DNA of 64,000 nt from Achromobacter veterisilvae (GCF_900496975.1 NZ_UFQC01000024.1:34113-98112); one strand, 5' to 3'. Positions 46,894 to 56,121 are shown, counted from the stretch's first letter. The notes: generated by a model from the sequence alone, not told the origin. Translations and numbers: made by a program.

Positions 46894-46922
46894 CATATAT
46901 TGGCGCCAAAATAATCCGACAA
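46894..46922 (-). promoter_or_regulatory. promoter with GntR-regulon operator upstream of binding protein B
   Basis: Minus-strand TTGTCG (46922-46917), 17-bp spacer, TATATG (46899-46894). The 18-bp operator copy 46897-46914, identical to that at 41894-41911 and with core TTGGCGCCAA at 46900-46909, fills the spacer and touches the -10 box. This is the arrangement expected for repression. Confidence 0.68.
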
Positions 46923-47037
46923 TTATGGACGGTCTGCCGGCCGCCGCCATACGGGGTATCCCTGAAACGGAGCGCCAAATGCATCGCGGCGGCCCCCTTT
47001 TCAGGATGGCCGCCGCGATGGCTGGGCAGGAATGCCC

Positions 47038-47658
47038 TCAGGAGATGTCCTGGCCCACGTGCGCCGCGATGATTTTCTGCAGCCGCCTCACGTCGCGCGC
47101 CTCCAGCGCGTCGACCATGTCGAAGTGCTCGCGCGCGGACATCTCGATGCGCGAGCGCGTCACCCATTCCTTGGCGGGCGCGGCGGGCCCGCGGGCGCGG
47201 GTTTCCTGGATCAGCGCGGCCAGCTCGCGGTTGCGGCACATGTCGTACATGCCGGCGTGGAAAGCCAGGTTGACCTCGTACTGTTCCAGCAGCGTGCCGT
47301 CCTGCAGCAGCTTGGCGAAGCGCTCGGCCAGCGTGCGCAGCGCTCGCACCTTGGCCGCGGTGACGTTGGGCATCAGATCCGCCGCCGCGCCGGTTTCCAG
47401 CAGAATGCGTATATCCCGGATCTGCAGGTGCAGGTCGGGATCCATGGCGTACACGTGGTAGCCCCGGTTCGGGATGTGCGCAATCAGCCGCTTGGCGGCC
47501 AATTGGTCTAGCGCCCGCCGAACGTCCAGGCGCTTGGCCTCGTAACGTTCCTGCAGGTCGATCTGTTTCAGCCAGGCGCCGGGACCATATACGCCCGCTT
47601 GGATATCATGGGCAATACGATCAACCAGGCCGGGCCGTGTCGCCGCCGCTTTCGGCAT
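47038..47658 (-). CDS. GntR family transcriptional regulator, FCD (FadR/VanR) subfamily
   Basis: 206 aa. Winged helix at residues ~10-70 (RIAHDIQAGVYGPGAWLKQIDLQERYEAKRLDVRRALDQLAAKRLI, given in the gene) with the wing HIPNRGYHVY, then an all-helical FCD ligand domain with metal-type residues in NLAFHAGMYDMCRN and the C-terminal HFDMVDALEARD. Strong GGAGGGG ribosome binding site. It sits among the transporter and hydrolase genes, and is the natural candidate for binding the TTGGCGCCAA palindromes; no such site precedes its own gene. Confidence 0.9.
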   Translation of the reverse strand: MPKAAATRPGLVDRIAHDIQAGVYGPGAWLKQIDLQERYEAKRLDVRRALDQLAAKRLIAHIPNRGYHVYAMDPDLHLQIRDIRILLETGAAADLMPNVTAAKVRALRTLAERFAKLLQDGTLLEQYEVNLAFHAGMYDMCRNRELAALIQETRARGPAAPAKEWVTRSRIEMSAREHFDMVDALEARDVRRLQKIIAAHVGQDIS

Positions 47659-47751
47659 GGACCCCTCCCGTCAATCAAATCCGAAGCGCGTATTTTAGGG
47701 GCAAGTGCGCGCCGCGCCAGCGCCCGCTCGCGGCGGCGGCGTCCCCAGGGC

Positions 47752-49407
47752 CTACGCGGTCGCCTGCAAGGCCTTCCGCCCCTCCAGCCGCCAGCGCAGG
47801 CGGACTCCGCCCGCTTCGGTGGATTCCAGCGCCGGGATCGCGGACAGCAGGCTGCGGGTGTAGTCCTCTTGCGGACGGTCGAACACCTCGTCCCGGGTGC
47901 CCTGTTCCACGATGCCGCCATCGCGCATCACCACCACGCGGTCGGCCACCTGTTCGACCACGCCCAGGTCGTGGCTGATGAACAGGCAGGAGAATCCATG
48001 GCGCTCCTGCAGGTCGGCGAACAGGTCCAGCACCTGCGCCCGCACCGTCACGTCCAGCGCGGAAACCGGCTCGTCGGCGATCACGAAGGCGGGCCGCCGC
48101 ACCACGGCGCGCGCGATCGCCACGCGCTGGCGCTGGCCGCCGGACAGCTCATGCGGGAAACGCCTGGCGTATTCGGACCCCAGGCCCACTTCCGCCAGCA
48201 CCTCGTCCACCCGGCGGCGCTTGTCGGCGGCCGGCATGTCGTCCAGCATGCGCAGGCCCTCGCCCACCAGTTGCCCGATGGTCATGCGCGGGTCCAGCGA
48301 GGAATACGGGTCCTGGAACACCATCTGGCAATTCAGCCGGTAGTCGCGCCACGCGGGCGAGCGGCGGCCGACCTGCTGGTTCCGGAACAGGATCTGGCCG
48401 GACGTAGGCGTCAGCAGCCCCGCGATGGCCCGGCCCAGCGTCGTCTTGCCCGAGCCCGAGCCGCCCACCACCGCCACCACTTCCCGCGGCTTCACGTGCA
48501 GGTCGATGCCGTTCAGCGCGCGCTTGGCGCCCGTGCGGGAAAACAGCCGCTGGTGGCCCGCGTAGTCCACGACCAGGTTCTTCACTTCGACGATGGGCGC
48601 TTCCTTCGTCTGCGGACGCGCCGCCAGCCGGCGCGGCATGGCGTCCAGCAGCTTGCGGGTATAGGGATGCTGCGGTCGCTCCAGGATGCCGGCCGTGGTG
48701 CCCGTCTCCAGCACCTTGCCGTGCTGCATCACCACCATGCGCTCGGTGTAGCGCGCCACCATGGGCAGATCGTGGCTGATCATCAGCACGGCCGTATGGT
48801 GTTCGCGGGTCAGGTCGACCATCAGTTCCAGCACGTCGCGCTGCACCACGGCGTCCAGCGCCGTGGTGGGCTCGTCCGCGATCAGGAGCGCGGGTTCCAG
48901 CAGCATCACCGAGGCCAGCATCATGCGCTGGCGCATGCCGCCCGAGAACTCGTGGGGCCAGGCCTCCATCGCCGCCTTGGGATCGCGGATGCCCACGCGG
49001 CGCAGCATCTCCAGGATGCGTTCGCGCCGCGCGGCGGCCGGCAGGTCCCTGCGGTGCAGCTTCAGGCCTTCGTCCAACTGGCGCCCGATGGGCATGGACG
49101 GGTTCAGCGAAGTCATGGGTTCCTGGAACACCATGCCGATGCGCGCCCCGCGCAGCTTGCGCAGCACAGCCGGGCTCGCTTTCGTGACGTCCACGCCCTC
49201 GAACAGGATGGAGCCGCCCGCCACCGCCAGCGGCGGCGGGGTCAGGCCCATGATGGCGCGCGCGGCCTGGGTCTTGCCGCTGCCGGATTCCCCGACGATG
49301 CCGACCATCTCGCCCGGCGCCACTTCGAAGGACACCCCGCTGACGATCTCGCGTCCGCCCAGGCCTACCGTCAGCGACAGATTCGATACGGATACCAGTG
49401 CGCTCAT
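47752..49407 (-). CDS. ABC transporter, fused double ATP-binding protein (DppD-DppF type)
   Basis: 551 aa with two complete ATPase domains in one chain. Domain 1: Walker A GESGSGKT, signature FSGGMRQRMM, Walker B LLIADEPTTALD. Domain 2: Walker A GGSGSGKT, signature LSGGQRQRVA, Walker B FVIADEPVSALD. Each ends with the oligopeptide/dipeptide C-terminal segment (HPYTRKLLDAMP and EDYTRSLLSAIP). It powers import through the two permeases just upstream, whose last gene shares a TAATG junction with this one. Confidence 0.95.
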   Translation of the reverse strand: MSALVSVSNLSLTVGLGGREIVSGVSFEVAPGEMVGIVGESGSGKTQAARAIMGLTPPPLAVAGGSILFEGVDVTKASPAVLRKLRGARIGMVFQEPMTSLNPSMPIGRQLDEGLKLHRRDLPAAARRERILEMLRRVGIRDPKAAMEAWPHEFSGGMRQRMMLASVMLLEPALLIADEPTTALDAVVQRDVLELMVDLTREHHTAVLMISHDLPMVARYTERMVVMQHGKVLETGTTAGILERPQHPYTRKLLDAMPRRLAARPQTKEAPIVEVKNLVVDYAGHQRLFSRTGAKRALNGIDLHVKPREVVAVVGGSGSGKTTLGRAIAGLLTPTSGQILFRNQQVGRRSPAWRDYRLNCQMVFQDPYSSLDPRMTIGQLVGEGLRMLDDMPAADKRRRVDEVLAEVGLGSEYARRFPHELSGGQRQRVAIARAVVRRPAFVIADEPVSALDVTVRAQVLDLFADLQERHGFSCLFISHDLGVVEQVADRVVVMRDGGIVEQGTRDEVFDRPQEDYTRSLLSAIPALESTEAGGVRLRWRLEGRKALQATA

Positions 49408-50225
49408 TACACGCCCCTCATGCGGGGATCGAAGCGGTCTCGCACCGCGTCGCCCAGCAGGTTGATCCCCAGCAGCGCGAGCGCGATGGCCAGGCCGGGA
49501 AGAATGGAAAGATAGGAAGCCTGCGCCATGAACGGCCGCGCCGCCGCGAGCATATTGCCCCAGGTGGGCGCGGGCGGCGGCACGCCCAGGCCCAGGAAGG
49601 ACAGCGCGCTTTCCGCCAGGATCACCCAGCCGAACATGGAGGTGGCCAGCACCGTCAGCGGCGCCACGCAGTTCGGCAGCACGTGGCGGAACATGGTGTA
49701 AAGCTCGGAGTTGCCCAGCACCCGGGAGGACTCGATGAACTCCTTTTCGCGCAGGGACAGCACCGTGCCGCGCACGATGCGCGTCACCGAAGGCGTGTAG
49801 GCCAGGCCCAGCGCCAGGATGATGCCGTACTTGTTCGCGCCCACCACGGCCAGCAGGCCCAGCGCCAGCAGCAGGCCGGGAAAGGCCAGCAGCGCATTGT
49901 TGAAGGCCATGATGATGCGGTCGGTCCAGCCCCGCACGAAGCCCGTCAGGGTGCCGATGGCCGTGCCCGCGACGATGGCGAAGGTCACGGTCAGGAGGCT
50001 GATCCAGACGCTGCTTGCCGCCCCCGCCAGCAGGCGGGACAGTTCATCGCGGCCGAACTCGTCCGTGCCCAGCAGGAATTCCGCGCCGGGCGGCCGCAGG
50101 CGGGCCGCGAAGTTGATCTTGAGCGGATCGTGGGGAGTCCAGAAGGCGCCCATGATCGCCGCGGCGATCATCAGCGCCACGATCGCGCCACCCAGCAGCG
50201 CGTTGGCGGGGATTCGCTTTTTCAT
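49407..50225 (-). CDS. ABC transporter permease, DppC type
   Basis: Inner-membrane permease, 272 aa, six helices. It has the N-terminal segment and the HDPLK/LLGTDEFGRDELSRLLAGA block of DppC-like proteins, and the EAA loop (ESSRVLGNSELYTMFRHVLPN). It overlaps both neighbours by 1-4 bp. Pairs with the DppB-like protein. Confidence 0.95.
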   Translation of the reverse strand: MKKRIPANALLGGAIVALMIAAAIMGAFWTPHDPLKINFAARLRPPGAEFLLGTDEFGRDELSRLLAGAASSVWISLLTVTFAIVAGTAIGTLTGFVRGWTDRIIMAFNNALLAFPGLLLALGLLAVVGANKYGIILALGLAYTPSVTRIVRGTVLSLREKEFIESSRVLGNSELYTMFRHVLPNCVAPLTVLATSMFGWVILAESALSFLGLGVPPPAPTWGNMLAAARPFMAQASYLSILPGLAIALALLGINLLGDAVRDRFDPRMRGV

Positions 50226-51166
50226 TCGGCGGTCACTCTCGGGTCGAAGATGGGATAGCAGAGGTCGATCAGCAGGTTCACGATCACGTAGACCACGCCC
50301 ACGAACAGCAGGCAGCCCTGGATCACGGGGTAGTCGCGGGCGAAGATCGAATCCACCAGCAGGCGCCCCAGGCCGGGGATCGTGAACACGGTTTCCACGA
50401 CCGCGATACCGCCCAGCAGGTTGCCCAGCACCAGGCCGATCAGCGTCCAGGTGGGGCCGAAGGCGTTGCGGAAGGCGTGGCGCATCAGCACGGCCGATTC
50501 GGACAGCCCCTTGGCGCGCGCGTGGGTGATGTAGTCCAACCGCAGCACTTCCAGCGTGCTGGCCCGCGCCATGCGCATCAGCACGCCGATCTCGTGCAGG
50601 AACAGGGTCGCGATGGGCATGACCAGGTACAGCAGGCCGGCCTTCCAGTCGTCGCCGATGGACACGTAGCCCACCACCGGCAGCCATTGCAGCTTCAGGC
50701 CGAAGAAGATCAGGAGCAGCAGGCCCAGCCAGAAGGTCGGGATGGACACCAGCAGCGTGGCCGTTCCCACCAGGAACAGGTCCGGCGCCTTGTTCTGCTT
50801 CCAGGCCGCGACCATGCCGGCCGGCACGGCCACCAGCGCGGCGAACAGCACCGCCACCAGCACCACGCGGCCGCTGATCAGGAAGCGGTCCCACACCAGC
50901 GGCAGCACGGGCTGGCCGGTATTGATGGAAGTGCCCAGGTCGCCGTGCAGCATGTTGCCGAACCAGATGCCGAACTGGGTGGCCCAGGTCTGGTCCAGGC
51001 CCAGCTTCGCCCGCAGGTCCGCCAGCGCGGCCGGCGTGGCCAGGTCGCCCAGCAGCAACTGGGCCGGATCGCCGGGGATGAGCCGGATCATCACGAACAC
51101 GGCCACCGCCACGATCAGCAGCGTGGGCACGGCCATGACGATACGGGATAGCGCGAAACGCAGCAT
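50222..51166 (-). CDS. ABC transporter permease, DppB type
   Basis: Inner-membrane permease, 314 aa. N-terminal helix (ALSRIVMAVPTLLIVAVAVFV), DppB-type IRLIPGDPAQLLLG stretch, and the EAA loop (THARAKGLSESAVLMRHAFRNA). Good GGAG ribosome binding site; stop overlaps the DppC-like gene start (ATGA). It follows the Ser hydrolase gene by 61 bp and is likely in the same transcript. Confidence 0.95.
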   Translation of the reverse strand: MLRFALSRIVMAVPTLLIVAVAVFVMIRLIPGDPAQLLLGDLATPAALADLRAKLGLDQTWATQFGIWFGNMLHGDLGTSINTGQPVLPLVWDRFLISGRVVLVAVLFAALVAVPAGMVAAWKQNKAPDLFLVGTATLLVSIPTFWLGLLLLIFFGLKLQWLPVVGYVSIGDDWKAGLLYLVMPIATLFLHEIGVLMRMARASTLEVLRLDYITHARAKGLSESAVLMRHAFRNAFGPTWTLIGLVLGNLLGGIAVVETVFTIPGLGRLLVDSIFARDYPVIQGCLLFVGVVYVIVNLLIDLCYPIFDPRVTAE

Positions 51167-51227
51167 GGCCCTCTCCTAGTTCCCGGCGCGGACGCGTCCG
51201 CGCCGCGCGCTCTTCAAGATTGCGGTG

Positions 51228-52091
51228 TTACGCATTGCGCAGCCTGGCCAGCGCCCCGGCCAGGAAATCCTGGACCTGGCCGACGCACTTCAGGCCGTCG
51301 TGCGGCACGTTGTCCACCAGGTCCAGCGTCACGTCCACGCCGGCCGCTTCGAACGAACGGCGCAGCGATTCCAGGCGCTCCGGGCGGTTCCTGCCGGCGG
51401 AATTGGCGCCCGGCATGAAGAACTTGCCGCCTTCGCGGTGGGTGATTTCCCAGGTTTCCAGGTCGGCCTTGCCCACGACCATGTGCACGGCCACCTTGCG
51501 CAGGGCATCCACGTCGATGCGCTTGCCGAATCGGGTTTCCGCGTCGCGCACACCCACCCACCAATCCTGCTCCGGATCCAGCAGCGTCACCGAGCCCGGC
51601 GCGCCGATCGACACGGCCCACAGGCGTTCCGGGTGCAGCAGCGCGAAACGGTTCACGAACTGGCCGCCGCCCGAATAGCCGAACAGGGCGAACTGCTTGA
51701 AATCGCGGTCGAACTTCTCGCCCACTTCCGCCACCATGTCCAGCAGGACCTGGTCATAGCGGATGTCGCCTTCGCGCAGTTGCTTGAAGCCGTCGCGGTT
51801 GCCGTCGCCCAACGGGCTGACGGGGAACAGCGGGCACAGCACGATGCAATCGTTCCAGCGGGCGAATTCCGCGAACGCGTCGCGGTATTCCACGAAGGCG
51901 CGGCCCGTGCCGTGCATGATCACCACCAGCTCCATCGGATGTCTGGCCGCGTCGATGTGCGGCGGCACATACATGCAATAGGAAAAGCGCGGGTCGGTGC
52001 GCGCGGCGAAAACGGTGCTGTGGCCCAGATCGTAGATGGCCCGGGCGCGGGCGGCGTCGGGTTGGATGGCGAGTGCTGCGTCGGACTGCAT
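51228..52091 (-). CDS. alpha/beta hydrolase (PHB depolymerase/esterase-like)
   Basis: 287 aa serine hydrolase. Nucleophile elbow GYSGGG with Ser ~140, oxyanion-type HGTG at ~60, and a C-terminal VPHDGLK that can provide the His. No signal peptide, so it is cytoplasmic. The ATG at 52091 is chosen because GAGGAAATC directly precedes it. It heads the transporter operon and its promoter has a TTGGCGCCAA palindrome, so it probably acts on the imported compound. Substrate unknown. Confidence 0.85.
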   Translation of the reverse strand: MQSDAALAIQPDAARARAIYDLGHSTVFAARTDPRFSYCMYVPPHIDAARHPMELVVIMHGTGRAFVEYRDAFAEFARWNDCIVLCPLFPVSPLGDGNRDGFKQLREGDIRYDQVLLDMVAEVGEKFDRDFKQFALFGYSGGGQFVNRFALLHPERLWAVSIGAPGSVTLLDPEQDWWVGVRDAETRFGKRIDVDALRKVAVHMVVGKADLETWEITHREGGKFFMPGANSAGRNRPERLESLRRSFEAAGVDVTLDLVDNVPHDGLKCVGQVQDFLAGALARLRNA

Positions 52092-52160
52092 GATTTCCTC
52101 GTTTCCATGGCCGTGTCGGCGTGCCATGGTCTATGCCGGTGGTCGAAACAATGATCACAT

Positions 52161-52176
52161 AAATTGGCGCCAATTT
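52161..52176. promoter_or_regulatory. GntR-regulon operator upstream of the hydrolase-ABC operon
   Basis: AAATTGGCGCCAATTT is a perfect 16-bp palindrome 70 bp before the hydrolase ATG. A second GGCGCC follows at 52179-52184. It shares the TTGGCGCCAA core with the two other sites of the regulon. Confidence 0.66.
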
Positions 52177-52261
52177 TAGGCGCCACTGTTCCGGATCAAC
52201 AAGGCAGGGGATTCCCTAGGGCGGCACCGCGCCCGCCCGGGCGAAGGCTGGCGGCCGCGCC

Positions 52262-53179
52262 TCAGCCCTTCCTGAGCAGCCGCTTGGCCAGGCCGGCCGC
52301 CCCCAGCACCACGGCTCCGGCGACGATGCCGAACAGGGCGTTGAGCAGGGTGGACGCCAGCGCCTGGACCACGCCGCCTCCGCCCACGGCGGCGGCGGCG
52401 CGTTCGATGACGGCATGCACCGGCGCGATGCCGTGCGTCAGGATGGCGCCGCCGACCATGAACATGGCGGCGGTGCCCACCACCGACAGCGCCTTCATCA
52501 GATAGGGCGCGGCGCTCACGACGCGCCGGCCCAGCCAGGCCAGGGGCCGGGAGGGCTTGCGGCTGAGGTACAGGCCCAGATCGTCGAGCTTGACGATGCC
52601 GGCCACCAGGCCATAGACGCCGGCCGTCATGGCGACGGCGATGATGGACAGCACCATGACCTGGCGGGTGAAATCGGCGCCGGCCACCGCCCCCAGGCTG
52701 ATGACGATGATTTCCGCCGACAGGATGAAGTCGGTGCGCACCGCGCCCTTGATCTTGCCGCGCTCGAACGCCACCATGTCGACCGCCTGGTCCTGCAGGG
52801 CTTCGGCGCGCGCGGCGTGGTGGCCTTCGGGCGAGTCGCCGTGCGACAAGTACTTGTGCGCCAGTTTCTCGACGCCCTCGTAGCAGAGGAAGGCCCCGCC
52901 TAGCATCAAAAGCGGCGTGATCGCCCAGGGCGCGAAAGCGCTGATGAGCAGCGCCGCCGGCACCAGGATCAGCTTGTTGACGAACGAGCCCTTGGCCACC
53001 GCCCAGACCACCGCCAGCTCGCGGTTGACGGGCACGCCGGTGACCTGCTGCGCATTGAGGGCCAGGTCGTCGCCCAGCACCCCGGAGGTTTTCTTGGCGG
53101 CCACCTTGGTCATGACGGACACGTCATCCAGGATGGAGGCGATGTCGTCGAACAGTGCGAAGAAACTGCTTCCGGCCAT
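52262..53179 (-). CDS. DUF808 (YedI-like) membrane protein
   Basis: 305 aa. The N-terminus ([42 protein letters not shown], in the gene) is the conserved start of DUF808 proteins, followed by several hydrophobic segments and the conserved block [13 protein letters not shown]. Function unknown for the family. It is downstream of hemerythrin and norA on the same strand (98-bp gap), but co-transcription is not certain. Confidence 0.9.
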   Translation of the reverse strand: MAGSSFFALFDDIASILDDVSVMTKVAAKKTSGVLGDDLALNAQQVTGVPVNRELAVVWAVAKGSFVNKLILVPAALLISAFAPWAITPLLMLGGAFLCYEGVEKLAHKYLSHGDSPEGHHAARAEALQDQAVDMVAFERGKIKGAVRTDFILSAEIIVISLGAVAGADFTRQVMVLSIIAVAMTAGVYGLVAGIVKLDDLGLYLSRKPSRPLAWLGRRVVSAAPYLMKALSVVGTAAMFMVGGAILTHGIAPVHAVIERAAAAVGGGGVVQALASTLLNALFGIVAGAVVLGAAGLAKRLLRKG

Positions 53180-53277
53180 TGGGCATCCCCTGTCGCCCCG
53201 AGAGATTTCCCGAGTGTACAGGCGGACCCGCGGCGCGGCCTGGAAGGCGTTCGGCCGAGGAACGCCAGGCGCCGGGC

Positions 53278-53688
53278 CTACATCGCCTCGATGCGCGGAT
53301 AGAGATCGCGGTTTTCGCGCTGCATGCGCTCGTGGACCCGGCGCAGCACGATGTTGGCGTCCGCCCGGAAGCCGGCCTCGTCCCGTTCCAGGCTGCCCGC
53401 GTTGTTCCAGCGCCGGGCGAAATCTTCGTAGCTTCGCGCGATCTCGTCCATTTCCTCCTGGAACGCGCGGCCCGCGCGCGCCAGGTCGGTATCCGCGCAA
53501 CGCGCTAGGGCCGGATACAGGGCCCGGTCCTCGACGGCCAGATGCAGCTTGATCGTCGCGCTGATGGACACGATGCCGTGCGCGATCGCCGCCGCGTTGC
53601 GGGCCACGCCCGCGTGCGCCAGCCGGCGCAGCGACGCGATGCCCTGCAGGATATCCACGTGTTGCTGTTTGAATTTGTCGATGTTCAT
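53278..53688 (-). CDS. hemerythrin-domain protein
   Basis: 136 aa four-helix bundle. Candidate di-iron ligands: His in QQHVDIL (~10), [11 protein letters not shown] with HxxxE (~49-53), EEMDEI and HERMQREN near the C-terminus. It lies 54 bp downstream of norA and is probably expressed with it under NO stress. Related small hemerythrins bind oxygen or NO; specific role inferred from context. Confidence 0.85.
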   Translation of the reverse strand: MNIDKFKQQHVDILQGIASLRRLAHAGVARNAAAIAHGIVSISATIKLHLAVEDRALYPALARCADTDLARAGRAFQEEMDEIARSYEDFARRWNNAGSLERDEAGFRADANIVLRRVHERMQRENRDLYPRIEAM

Positions 53689-53742
53689 GCCTGGATTCCC
53701 ATGCTTGAGCGGCGGGGCGGGCCACCCCGCCCCGCGCCGTCT

Positions 53743-54438
53743 TCAGCCCGCCGCCTGCTGGCCGCGCAACTGTCCGCCCGGACCGGCGGCGTTCTCGAAC
53801 AGGATGTTGTTCTCCAGGTGGATGTGCGCCATCAGGTCTTCCTTGAAGGTCCGTATGCCCAGGTACAGCGCCCGCCAGGTATTGCAGGCGGCGCGCGGCA
53901 AGGTCAGGCCGTTGGTCAAGGCCAGCAGGCGCTCCAGCGCCACCCCGTGGTCGTCGTGCTCCATGCGCATGACCTGGATGGGCATGGCCGCCATGGCGCC
54001 GTGCCCGCGGGCCAGTATCGGGAACAGCACCTGCTCCTCTTTCTGCATGTGGCTTTCCAGTTCCTGCTGCATCACGCGCAGATGGTCCGCCAGGCCGGCC
54101 GGGCAGTCCGGGCTGTCGACATGCACCTGCTCCACCTTCAGCGCGAGCCGGATCAGTTCGGGCAACTGCTGGCGGTGCACCTCGTGGTAGCGCTCCAGGA
54201 TGTGGTCGATCAGCTCGGCCGGCGAGGCCAGGCCCCAGTCCGTTTCCTGGGAGGGATTCTGCGCCAGCGCGATCAGGCGCGCTTCGATCTGCGCCGCGTC
54301 CAGCGACCGCTGGGCCGCCGCCTCGGCCAGGCTCTTCTTGCCGCCGCAGCAGAAATCCAGTTCGTATTCGTGAAAAACCTGTGTGGCGCCAGGAATGCTG
54401 CGCGCCAACTGTCCCAGGGATTGCTCAACCATGCTCAT
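53743..54438 (-). CDS. norA: NorA/YtfE/RIC-type di-iron protein for NO stress
   Basis: 231 aa. N-terminal ScdA/DUF542 domain with [15 protein letters not shown] (CC pair), then a hemerythrin-like domain with His/Glu ligands in [27 protein letters not shown] and MRMEHDDHG. This family repairs iron-sulfur clusters or binds NO; the Ralstonia NorA is the closest functional model. ATG 54438 is chosen because GGAGA lies 6 nt before it; ATG 54450 has no ribosome binding site. Divergent from norR with a sigma-54 promoter between. Confidence 0.92.
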   Translation of the reverse strand: MSMVEQSLGQLARSIPGATQVFHEYELDFCCGGKKSLAEAAAQRSLDAAQIEARLIALAQNPSQETDWGLASPAELIDHILERYHEVHRQQLPELIRLALKVEQVHVDSPDCPAGLADHLRVMQQELESHMQKEEQVLFPILARGHGAMAAMPIQVMRMEHDDHGVALERLLALTNGLTLPRAACNTWRALYLGIRTFKEDLMAHIHLENNILFENAAGPGGQLRGQQAAG

Positions 54439-54475
54439 CGTGTTCTCCATTGATCATGACGGGTACTAGGAGAAG

Positions 54476-54491
54476 AGCGAAAACCGTGCCA
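54476..54491 (-). promoter_or_regulatory. sigma-54 promoter of norA
   Basis: Minus strand TGGCACGGTTTTCGCT matches the -24/-12 consensus TGGCACGN4TTGCW with a single change (TC for TT), with GG and GC at the required 10-bp spacing. Transcription should start near 54463, about 25 nt before the norA ATG. Confidence 0.85.
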
Positions 54492-54530
54492 GGAAAAAGT
54501 TGTGATTTATCAAGTATCTGTAAATTAAAG

Positions 54531-54588
54531 GGTGAATATCACCCTGGGTGATAAGGGTTATATTCACCGCCGCACGGTAGAATTCACC
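54531..54588. promoter_or_regulatory. norR: three NorR enhancer boxes (GGT-N7-ACC)
   Basis: GGTGAATATCACC (54531-54543), GGTTATATTCACC (54556-54568) and GGTAGAATTCACC (54576-54588). They fit the GGT-N7-ACC boxes described for Ralstonia NorR, at about -74, -99 and -119 from the predicted norA start. The third box ends 2 bp before the norR ATG, so NorR should also affect its own synthesis. Confidence 0.86.
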
Positions 54589-54590
54589 CT

Positions 54591-56120
54591 ATGCAAAATC
54601 TCCTGCTCGCCGATCTGGTCGCCGACCTTCCCCCCGCCGTGCGCCTGCAGCGGCTGGTCTCCAGCCTGCGCACGCACTTCCGCTGCGGCGCCGTGGCGCT
54701 CTTGCAGTTGGAGGAAGACCATCTGCGCCCCATCGCGGTGGACGGCTTGACGCAGGACGCGCTGGGGCGGCGCTTCGCCGTACAGCAGCATCCAAGACTG
54801 GCGGCGATCCTGGCGCGGCGCGGCGTCACCTGTTTCCACCACGACAGCACCCTACCCGATCCCTATGACGGGCTGATCAACGGCATGGCGGGCGAACCGC
54901 TGCCGGTGCACGATTGCATGGGCACCAGCCTGCACATCGAAGGCCGGCCCTGGGGCGTGCTGACCCTGGACGCGCTGGAAGTCGGCACCTTCGACACCGA
55001 GGCCCAATCCGACCTGCGCGACTACATCGTGCTGCTGGAAGCGGCGCTGCGGACCACGCGGCTCGAAGCCGAGATCCGGGCGCTGCGCGTGGCGCGGGGA
55101 GCCGAGCCGGCGGACAGCGCCGCGCCCGACAGCAACGAGATCCTGGGCCAGAGCGAATCCATCGGCCGGCTGCTGCACGAGATCGAAGTGGTGGCCGACT
55201 CCGAACTGCCCATCCTGCTGCTGGGGGAAACCGGCGTGGGCAAGGAACTGTTCGCGCACCGCGTGCACCGCCTTTCGCGCCGCCGCGACAAGCCCCTGGT
55301 GCACGTGAACTGCGCCGCGCTGCCCGAATCGCTGGCCGAAAGCGAACTGTTCGGCCATGCCAAGGGCGCCTTCTCGGGCGCGGTCACCGACCGCCCGGGC
55401 CGCTTCGAGGCCGCCAACGGCGGCACGCTATTCCTGGACGAAGTGGGAGAACTGCCGCTGCTGGTGCAGGCCAAGCTGCTGCGCACCCTGCAGAACGGCG
55501 AAATCCAGCGGCTGGGCGACGACCGTCCGCGCAGGGTGGACGTGCGCATCGTCGCCGCCACCAACCGCAGCCTGCGCGACCTGGTGCGCGCGGGCGATTT
55601 CCGCGCCGACCTCTATCACCGCCTGTCCGTCTACCCGATCCCGATCCCGCCCCTGCGCGACCGGGGCAACGACGTGCTGCTGCTGGCCGGCCGCTACCTG
55701 GAGCTGAACCGCGCGCGCCTGGGGCTGCGCAGCCTGAGACTGTCGACAGAGGCCGAGGAAATGCTGCGCCGGTATCGCTGGCCGGGCAACGTGCGCGAAC
55801 TGGAGCACGTCATCAGCCGCGCCGCCATCAAGGCGGTCAGCCATGGCGCCAGCCGCAACGAAATCGTGACGCTGGGCGCCAAGCTGCTGGACCTGTCGGA
55901 CGGCGGCATGGATCTGGCGGAGACGGACGAAGAAAACGACGCGCCCGCGCCGTCGGGCCCCGACCAATCGCTGCGCGACGCGGTCGATGCCTGCCAGCGC
56001 CAGGCGATCCGCCGCGCGCTGGCGGCGCATCAGGGCAACTGGGCCGTCGCCGCGCGCGCGCTGGACGTGGATCCCAGCAACCTGCACAAACTGGCGCGGC
56101 GCCTCGGGCTCAAGCCGTAA
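54591..56120 (+). CDS. norR: NO-responsive sigma-54-dependent activator NorR
   Basis: 509 aa with three domains: N-terminal GAF sensor (~1-165, non-haem iron that binds NO), AAA+ ATPase (Walker A GETGVGKE ~213, Walker B LFLDEVGELP) and a C-terminal Fis-type helix-turn-helix (NWAVAARALDVDPSNLHKLARRLG). The sigma-54 contact loop reads GAFSGA (259-264), with Ser262 in place of the usual Thr of GAFTGA. No ribosome binding site is visible before the ATG. Divergent from norA. No norB gene lies in the window. Confidence 0.94.
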   Translation: MQNLLLADLVADLPPAVRLQRLVSSLRTHFRCGAVALLQLEEDHLRPIAVDGLTQDALGRRFAVQQHPRLAAILARRGVTCFHHDSTLPDPYDGLINGMAGEPLPVHDCMGTSLHIEGRPWGVLTLDALEVGTFDTEAQSDLRDYIVLLEAALRTTRLEAEIRALRVARGAEPADSAAPDSNEILGQSESIGRLLHEIEVVADSELPILLLGETGVGKELFAHRVHRLSRRRDKPLVHVNCAALPESLAESELFGHAKGAFSGAVTDRPGRFEAANGGTLFLDEVGELPLLVQAKLLRTLQNGEIQRLGDDRPRRVDVRIVAATNRSLRDLVRAGDFRADLYHRLSVYPIPIPPLRDRGNDVLLLAGRYLELNRARLGLRSLRLSTEAEEMLRRYRWPGNVRELEHVISRAAIKAVSHGASRNEIVTLGAKLLDLSDGGMDLAETDEENDAPAPSGPDQSLRDAVDACQRQAIRRALAAHQGNWAVAARALDVDPSNLHKLARRLGLKP

Positions 56121-56121
56121 A

